From Pomphorhynchus laevis (Eukaryota; Acanthocephala; Palaeacanthocephala; Echinorhynchida; Pomphorhynchidae): 64,000 nt of DNA. Both the position numbers and the translations under genes were made by a program. This document shows positions 58,240 to 64,000 of this stretch, one piece after another. The stretch lies in the NCBI GenBank assembly GCA_012934845.2, contig WNNJ02000901.1, positions 372,001 to 436,000 of the forward strand. Direction: 5' to 3'. The notes beneath the pieces are model-generated. The model searched no databases, was not told the origin of the DNA, and saw only the letters and a list, made by a program, of their open reading frames with translations. How positions within the stretch are numbered: position 1 is the first letter of the stretch; the number at the start of each line of letters is the position of its first letter.

Positions 58240-59290
58240 TTGTCGGTCATTAACTTGCCGATCCAATATATTTATGTTCTTTTCGTTTCTTGTCGTCGGA
58301 ATATGTTTTTATTATGATGGTGTCTATGCTGTGCTTGTGATTATCGACACAATGTCTCACTGCTTTATCATTCTTGTCGCGTTTATGTAAATGTCAGATA
58401 TCCATTTAAGGGACGAATGTGCATCTCACAACTGATTTAACCGATGTAGGCCATAGGACATTTTGTGCACTTACAGCAATATATCAAATGCTTACTTTTA
58501 CAGCTTACATTCCTATTAACGTTGTCTGTTTTATCTGTTATTGTACTATTAAACGATTTGGATAGCGTCATTTCATTGCCACACTTACACCAAGGTTTCC
58601 CACATGGGCCACTTATTCCTTTGTCTTGCCCATATTTTGGGAATTGCAATGTTTCCTATAGTGTTGCTACTGCGGAATGCAATATGAGGTTGCCTTATCA
58701 TTTTCTTAATCGTAGGATCAAGTGAGTGGATCGCTAATTTTATATCTCTTTGTAAGTTTCGAAAGGATGGATTAAATGTGAAGGATGCGTAAAATCTTTT
58801 TATGTCATCTTCACTTTTGCTTGGTCGCTTTTCCAACAATTTAACTCCCTCGATCCGATCTACTTAGCATATTTGTCTTAGTATCACTTTGTCTCTATAC
58901 CCTCTATGGCGTGGTTCAGCATGTAGTATTTTTTTTGATTTTCGTATTCATCTTCCTTTTCGCATATTTTCTTAGTTTGCAAGAGCTTGTTACGCACTAC
59001 TAATCTTTTTATTATGGCGGGTACGCAACTATTTGCGTGCAGGATATTGGTATCAATGAAGCTTACTGGATCCGTTAAGTCAAAAACACGACTTGTTTCT
59101 CCTCAGTACGCGTAAATTTAAGTACAGTTTCTTTATTTAATCCGTCAATAAATTGTTACAATTTTTCTTCTCCGTGTTCCCAAATCAGAAAAATGTCAAA
59201 TATATCTTGCCCAGAATAATGGTCTAGATTCAGAGTGTTCGATATGATGTTGTTCGATGTCAGCCACATAAAAGCCGGTAAATACTATAT
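58240..59290 (-). mobile_element. Penelope-like element, second lineage, degraded
   Basis: Minus strand order: DIFLIWEHGEEKL (about 59200, just after the palm), LNKETVLKFT, FIDTNILHANSCVPAII, LLEKRPSKSEDDIKRFYASFTFNP, then GKPWCKCGNEM and VSCKSKHLIYCCKCTKCPMAYIGETKS, the GIY-YIG start with its CxxC, to about 58270. The region before motif C is missing. Stops are frequent. It differs in sequence and spacing from the 54.0-55.6 kb element. Confidence 0.75.
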
Positions 59291-59794
59291 TCCATCTGCC
59301 TAGACTGTATATAGGCAAATGTAAACTTAGCTAAAGCGTATCACCGTCAAATGAACCTAGAACTCCGAGGACATTAAGTCTAAACTATTAACAGCGTCGC
59401 TAGCAGCGTGACATAATATTGTACTTGGAGAACTGATATTCGTTGCAAAATGTCAATTGATATTAACGTTAAAACACCTGAGACGACAAAAAGTTTCTAC
59501 ATTTATGTCGACAATAATTCAATTTTCAAAGTAACAAAATGTTACTTTTAATATTGTCATCAATATTGGGATATCTCCGCTCTACTTTTAAAATTCGAAA
59601 ATCTCCCAACTCGAAAATTTCTACTCATGCTGCTATCATCAATGTTTTATAATTTATTTAGTCAAAATGTAATCTTAACTTTGTCGAGTATTTCTAACTA
59701 AGTATTAAATGTATCTTATTGAATAACTTTTCGTTCAGGAGGCTAAATATAATATTCTCCATTATATAGATTTTTTCAAACTTTGTAGATTGCA
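59291..59794. other. Upstream region of the COQ7-like gene
   Basis: AT-rich. An acceptor-like site, TTTCAAACTTTGTAG, ends 6 nt before the ATG at 59795, so a 5' UTR intron is possible. No other feature. Confidence 0.4.
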
Positions 59795-60313
59795 ATGTCT
59801 CACCGTTTAATCAGTCAAATTACACGAGGAAATTTGGCTTCGTGCATTTTTCGTCAGAGTATAATTCGCGGTCAACTCGCGATAATATTGACTAATAAGA
59901 CCCATTGCAACCGCAAACAGCTTGAAGATAGGCTAAGAAAGCTTGAAGAATTAGAAGATTGCTTTCGGAGAATTATGCATCAATCAAATGGTAGACCAAG
60001 TCTGATGAATTCATTACTGACCGTATCGGGAATTATGCTAGGTTCTTTATTTAATTATGTAGACTATCAGAACTGTCTAGTAAGAAATTCCTTTCTGAAA
60101 GCCGAGCAAGATGAATTGAATGATCAATTACGCAGTTTGTTAGCCATCAATAGTAGCGAGTATAATGAACTCTTAAAAAATATTCGTTTACTCCGGAATG
60201 AGTTAAATTTAACGAATTCAAATCAATTATCGTTTGCAGACAAAATTTCAATTTCTGAAAGTTTACTAAAATACATGTTTAGTGCTGGGATGAATTTGGT
60301 TAAGAAAGTATAG
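59795..60313 (+). CDS. COQ7-family-like protein lacking di-iron ligands
   Basis: A single uninterrupted frame of 172 aa; AATAAAGTTGG lies 140 nt downstream. Segment by segment it follows COQ7 (demethoxyubiquinone hydroxylase): SIIRGQLAII (COQ7 NRIYAGQMAVL), RPSLMNSLLTVSGIMLGSL (RPTVLMPLWNVLGFALG), NDQLRSLLAINSSEYNELLKNI (NNQIRTLMEEDPEKYEELLQLI) and LLKYMFSAGMNLVKKV at the end (LKSIIQAGCRVAIYLS). Spacing is kept, but the ligand motifs VDHAGE, QEKDHL, VEE and EELEHH are replaced (for example KLEELEDCF, RNELNLTNS). If the assignment holds, this is a pseudoenzyme, possibly a structural partner in the mitochondrial coenzyme Q complex; the N-terminus is basic and Ser-rich like a presequence. Family call is by memory of COQ7; another helical bundle is possible. 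Confidence 0.5.
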   Translation: MSHRLISQITRGNLASCIFRQSIIRGQLAIILTNKTHCNRKQLEDRLRKLEELEDCFRRIMHQSNGRPSLMNSLLTVSGIMLGSLFNYVDYQNCLVRNSFLKAEQDELNDQLRSLLAINSSEYNELLKNIRLLRNELNLTNSNQLSFADKISISESLLKYMFSAGMNLVKKV

Positions 60314-60731
60314 CTTGAGTGTTTCAACGGTCATTTAATTTAGCAAAATTTTCATTAATCAATACGAATTCTTATGTTTTCATTTTGTAAATACTTGTAT
60401 CTACTTTTCACTTGATAAATTTATTTGAATGATTTGAAGGTAAGATGATATTTATATTAATAAAGTTGGTTTTTTACTATTTCGATGGCACAAGCTCATC
60501 AGTTTAAAGAAAACAAATGTAATTAGCTAATTGTTATTTAGATAGCTAAGTTATCTAATAAAAATTAACAGATTAAAATTTTTTCTTGAAAATGATGAGC
60601 CTGTGAGCCACCGGAACAGCGGACACTAATTGAGTAATTAAATGTCTTCTCGCCTTTAAAGAGACATTTTGTCAACTAGCCTTCATTGAGGCGAGTTGAC
60701 AAATAATAAATAATTTATTTATTCTTGTATA

Positions 60732-61679
60732 CAGAGTATTTCATTATTATAGACCCCTTTTTGCATTATTATAGACCCCTTTTTGCATTATTATAGACCC
60801 CTATTTGCATTATTATAGACCCCTATTTGCATTATTATAGACCCCTTTTTGCATTATTATAGACCCCTCTTTGCATTATTATAATACCCTCTTTGCATTA
60901 TTATAGACCCCTCCTTTAGGTTGCTTTGGTTTATATTTAAATAAAAATTTTACCCAAGAATGAATACTCAAAATTCAGAAACCAGCAGAGAACATGAAGA
61001 AGTATTGATAGTTGTTCCATATTGGGCCCTTGTTGTTTTGTTGATGTTACTGTTTCTATTTATCGGAACCAAGGTCAGCGTCTTCCTTGTGTAATTCATT
61101 TTCTTTATGATTCTTGAGACGGTTGAAATGGAATAGGAACCTAAAGCATTGTATGAAGAAAGAGTAGATGCCAGTGTTTTTAAACTTGCGCATGGGTTAG
61201 AAGTTATCTGTGTAGATAAAATGCTTTTCTCAAACGACAAATTTTTCAAGTTCACTGTTTTTTTTCTCCAGCAGTTTTAAAATTTGTTAAATCAACAAAA
61301 TCCCCATTGAGATATTTCTTATATAACCTTTTTACTGTACTTTTTGATAGGTTTAATATAGAAGACATGTCCTTAAAGGTTAAGTCCTTTCCCTGCTGAT
61401 TGAGAAAACATTCTATAATGTTTCTGGTAATCACTTGTCTCTTTTTACGTGCTTCTTCTTCATGTTCTCTGCTGGTTTCTGAATTTTGAGTATTCATTCT
61501 TGGGTAAAATTTTTATTTAAATATAAACCAAAGCAACCTGAAGGAGGGGTCTATAATAATGCAACTAGGGGTCTATAATAATGCAAATAGGGGTCTATAA
61601 TAATGCAAAAGGGGGTCTATAATAATACAAATAGGGGTCTATAATAATGCAAATAGGGGTCTATAATACGAAAAATCTG
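60732..61679. mobile_element. Tc1/mariner-type element with iterated terminal inverted repeats
   Basis: 948 bp flanked by TA (60730-60731 and 61680-61681), with tips CAGAG and its partner CTG. Inverted repeats run 60732-61002 and 61458-61679. Each holds tandem 22-bp units CATTATTATAGACCCCTNTT plus TG: eight on the left, six on the right. The inverted repeats extend past the transposase start codon, so the left arm also contains a reversed copy of the first ~14 codons. The centre keeps only the DNA-binding half of a transposase, so this is a non-autonomous deletion derivative. Confidence 0.85.
60968..61497 (-). pseudogene. Tc1/mariner-type transposase, N-terminal part
   Basis: Starts at ATG 61497 (MNTQNSETSREHEEEARKKRQ). 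The first helix-turn-helix is KDMSSILNLSKSTVKRLYKKY. After a frameshift at about 61255 a second helix-turn-helix follows: SYSISTVSRIIKKMNYTRKTL and LVPINRNSNINKTTRAQYG, as in paired-like DNA-binding domains of this superfamily. The frame ends in the left inverted repeat; no DDE/D catalytic domain remains. Confidence 0.75.
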
Positions 61680-61689
61680 TATTAATTAG

Positions 61690-61833
61690 GAGTTTAAACT
61701 ATCTTGTTATACATATTAACTACTTACAAAGAACCTAAATTGGAAGAACCTATACTAGAAGAACCTACACAATCTTTATTGAAATCTACACAAGAGACTT
61801 TACTCTGATAAAGTCTGAATATACATACATATA
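61690..61833 (+). other. Probable 5' UTR of the terminal LINE
   Basis: Contains a three-fold ~15-bp repeat of GGAAGAACCTATACTA type before the first ATG of the LINE at 61834. The 5' end of the element is not defined. Confidence 0.4.
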
Positions 61834-62376
61834 ATGGTCAAGCAGAGGAAGACTACAAAGCGAGGTGATGCTGCCAAGTTCGTGGATTATCAGGTTCGGT
61901 GTTCAAGTGAAGATTGTCATGTGTGGACAAGTGTTTCAGTTCCCGGGGAAAAGAAAACAGCTCTGTCTAATGCATCTTTCTACTGCGGGTACTGCTGCGC
62001 ATCTTAGATAAATGATTTGAAGACGGAATCTACCCCCTTGGTTGTCGGTCAGTCGAGTTGTAATTCTCTTGGACCCATATCAGCTCCACCAATTCCAAAA
62101 AGCATAAGTGCCGGTCAAAGTAAGGAAGTTCTTATTTCCAAATCTACTAAGAATGTTGAAAATTCAAGTCATAGTGATGGAAGCTATTCTAACTCTATAT
62201 ATCCCTCCTCAAGTCTTAACTCTATATATCCCTCCTCAAGTCTTGCAAATAATCCAATGAATATAGATTTAACTGTAGAGGGTGAGACTGTAGCCATGGA
62301 TGTTCCAGTGCATTTACCTGATGTTACTAATGATGAAAATACATATTGTCAGGTTTTGAATCATGGTCATGTCTGA
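61834..62376 (+). CDS. LINE D ORF1, N-terminal cysteine module and linker
   Basis: From ATG 61834: MVKQRKTTKRGDAAKFVDYQ, then VRCSSEDCHVWTSVSVPGEK and ASFYCGYCCAS. The pattern C-x4-C-x2-W-T...F-x-C-G-Y-C parallels ORF1 of the other LINEs (15197-14919 minus; 21990 plus) and could bind zinc like a PHD-type finger. A TAG at 62005-62007 interrupts the frame after 57 codons; it then continues as a Ser/Thr-rich linker with a doubled SNSIYPSSSL to the stop at 62376. The stop may be a disabling mutation. Confidence 0.6.
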
Positions 62377-62992
62377 TAATGGGACCGTCAAAAAGAAGGA
62401 ACAAGCGTCAACGATAAGTCAACATACACTATCCGCAGTGTCACGTGACAGTCTCGAATTGCAAATTGGTAATAATAGGAAACACACCGCTGATCGATGT
62501 AGATCTATTATTCTGGCCAATGTAAGAGAATCTTTATTTGAGAACGCACAAGTACGTCTTAACGAGGACGTCCAGAGTGTGAGATTTATATTGACGCAGG
62601 TACTTGGTTCTTGCAATGTGGATATTGTCAAACGTGTTAAACTCGTTGCATTATTTCGACTGGGTAAGCGTGATACACTTAGTAATAGGCCGCGTTTACT
62701 CAAGGCCGTATTTAGAGAGCAGTCACATGCTGAGTTAATTCTTCGGAATTCATATCGTTTAAAAGGATCCCATGTTAGTCTCTTAAAAGATCTTGACGCT
62801 CTTCAAAGGGAGAAATTGTCTCAAGCTAAGAAAGAACTTGCATCTCGTGTTGCACTTGGTGAGAGCAATCTATGTGTGCAAAATTTTCAAGTAGTGAGGC
62901 GACGCATTCGAATCAGTTGGTCCCCATTAGATGTATCGCCTCTCATGAATGTGGATAGTTTTGGCAAGGTCTTACAGCATATAAGTGCCTAG
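62363..62992 (+). CDS. LINE D ORF1, C-terminal domain
   Basis: 209 codons starting at ATG 62363, overlapping the end of the previous frame (ATGGTCATGTCTGA). It contains SIILANVRESLFENAQVRLN, VSFI-like VRFILTQVLGSCNVDIV, KLVALFRLGKRD, RPRLLKAVFREQSHAELIL and RRRIRISW: alternating strands and helices with a basic surface, as in the RNA-binding C-terminal region of LINE ORF1 proteins. In family A the equivalent segment is FRSILSSIV...FIRLNKS. Either a natural second ORF or the product of a frameshift. Confidence 0.6.
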   Translation: MVMSDNGTVKKKEQASTISQHTLSAVSRDSLELQIGNNRKHTADRCRSIILANVRESLFENAQVRLNEDVQSVRFILTQVLGSCNVDIVKRVKLVALFRLGKRDTLSNRPRLLKAVFREQSHAELILRNSYRLKGSHVSLLKDLDALQREKLSQAKKELASRVALGESNLCVQNFQVVRRRIRISWSPLDVSPLMNVDSFGKVLQHISA

Positions 62993-64000
62993 CTGATTTG
63001 GAATCTGAAGTGTGTCAGATTGCTAGAGATGATATTATTACTCACACTGGTGTGAATAAAAGTCATAGTATATTTTATTGTAATGTTCGGAGCTTGTTAC
63101 AGAAAGTCGATGAGCTAAAGTTTAGGATCGAGTCTGTTAATCCAATTATAGTTGGTATTACAGAATCTTGGCTTAATTGTGATTTATCCGATGCTGAGGT
63201 ATCCATCACAGGCTATTCTTTGTTCCGTAGTGATCGGATAGGGGGTAGGGGTGGTGGCGTAGCTCTCTTTATGAGAGACGAAGTTAATGTGCGCGTTTTG
63301 AGTAAGTCGTCTATTGATAGAGTTGAGAGTTTGTGGTGTCAGGTGAAGTTTGATAATAGCTCACCCATCATACTGGGTCTTGTGTATCGTGCTCCTAAGG
63401 CAATATCTAAGAAACTCATTGAAGAGATAGAGTTGTATACGCGAGGAGATTGTGATACTGTGATAATTGGGGATCTGAATATGCCAGATGTTGAATGGAC
63501 TTCGAATACGGTTCTTCCTACTTGTGATAGTGAATCTTGTGACCTTATGGAGTGTTTTGCTTATTGTGGTCTTGCTCAATTTGTTGATGTACATACTCGC
63601 TTTTCAAGTTGTAGTTCTTCCCTTCTTGATCTTTGCCTATCGACAAACAGTCAATTAATCAGTAGTATCCAATATGATTCTCCTGTTGGTTTGTCTGATC
63701 ACTGTGTAGTTAAAGTTTTGCTAAATATACAAATGAGGGTGTTTCATCATGCTCGGTACAAACGTCAGATTAATGTTTTTCGGGCGAACTATGATGTTAT
63801 TACATCAAAGCTGCATAGAGTAAGTTGGCCTGATCCGGCTGTTGTCGGAGTTGACGAGGCCTGGGATCATTTTCGCGTGACGCTTTATTCTCTAATGGTA
63901 AAATTCTCACCTTTGAAGTCTAAGACTAGTCGGAAAAGCGCTCGTTGGTTTGATACTGAGCTGGCTACTGCGATGAAGGCTCGTGACTTCAGTTTCAAAT
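62959..64000 (+). CDS. LINE D ORF2, APE endonuclease domain (partial)
   Basis: The frame opens after a TAG at 62956-62958, overlaps the ORF1 stop, and is open to 64000, about 347 codons. Endonuclease motifs are all present: FYCNVRSLLQKVDEL, VGITESWLN (catalytic Glu), RGGGVALFMRD, LGLVYRAPKA, VIIGDLNMPDVEW (catalytic Asp), RFSSCSSSLLDLCLS and VGLSDHCVV (catalytic Asp-His). The domain appears intact. No ATG lies near the ORF1 stop (the first in frame is about 63272, inside the domain), so initiation must be by reinitiation, frameshift or a non-AUG codon. RT lies beyond the window. Confidence 0.85.

Larger units (their letters stand above)
61834..64000 (+). mobile_element. LINE family D, 5' part, runs off the window
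   Basis: Order: ORF1 cysteine module, Ser-rich linker, ORF1 C-terminal domain, then an APE endonuclease open to the window end. AT/GT-rich coding, unlike CT-rich family A, so a separate lineage. It seems the least damaged at its 5' end of all LINEs here. Confidence 0.85.

Noticed and set aside
60740-60920. 22-bp spaced repeats as a CRISPR-like array
   Set aside because: No spacers, eukaryotic context, and mirrored array within transposon inverted repeats.

Overview
The window is nuclear DNA of an invertebrate animal. It is AT-rich, has spliced genes with both very short (50-63 nt) and ~1 kb introns, and is crowded with animal retroelements: CR1/L2-like LINEs with an APE endonuclease, Penelope-like elements with a GIY-YIG nuclease, an RT lineage with a C-terminal restriction-like endonuclease, Ty3/Gypsy fossils and TA-targeting DNA transposons. 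The phylum cannot be fixed from the sequence alone.

Host genes. The one clear housekeeping gene is NOP56 (31860-37654, +, nine coding exons, 519 aa), the box C/D snoRNP core protein; every exon joins in frame. A single-exon gene at 59795-60313 (+, 172 aa) looks like a COQ7-family protein in which all the di-iron ligand positions appear replaced. Two short terminal exons, each encoding one membrane segment and a basic tail (43647-43797 on -, 53248-53455 on +), resemble the last exon of ionotropic glutamate receptors. They face outward on either side of a large palindrome.

Layout. 0.5-1.85 kb: cluster of a dispersed repeat with a hammerhead-ribozyme-like core. 3.26-3.85 kb: fold-back TA-flanked MITE. 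5.9-8.1 kb: two minus-strand LINE fragments separated by a (TA)n tract and a 21-bp tandem repeat. 9.1-11.2 kb: Gypsy fossil. 11.3-17 kb: LINE copies of family A and an older relic. 18.1-20.2 kb: RLE-type retroelement. 21.6-26.8 kb: a nearly complete family A LINE (21990-25876) inserted inside an older minus-strand copy, with the target duplication AAGAT visible. 29.6-31.3 kb: family B LINE with an internal deletion. 31.86-37.65 kb: NOP56. 38-43 kb: relics plus 39-bp and 14-bp minisatellites. 43.85-52.9 kb: inverted repeat with 2863-bp arms about 99% identical, enclosing a minus-strand LINE and a 16-bp minisatellite. 53.7-59.3 kb: graveyard of at least three Penelope-like lineages, LINE ends, a tRNA-like SINE head, a Gypsy protease fragment and an RLE-type fragment. 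60.7-61.7 kb: deleted Tc1/mariner-type transposon with iterated 22-bp units in its inverted repeats. 61.8 kb to the end: start of another LINE whose endonuclease domain is open to the window edge.

Family A and family B LINEs share a 3'-terminal hairpin with a compensatory base-pair change, and their ORF1 proteins begin with a shared cysteine-rich module. That suggests related machinery for RNA recognition. All boundaries, identities and family names here come from reading the sequence by eye; no database search was possible.
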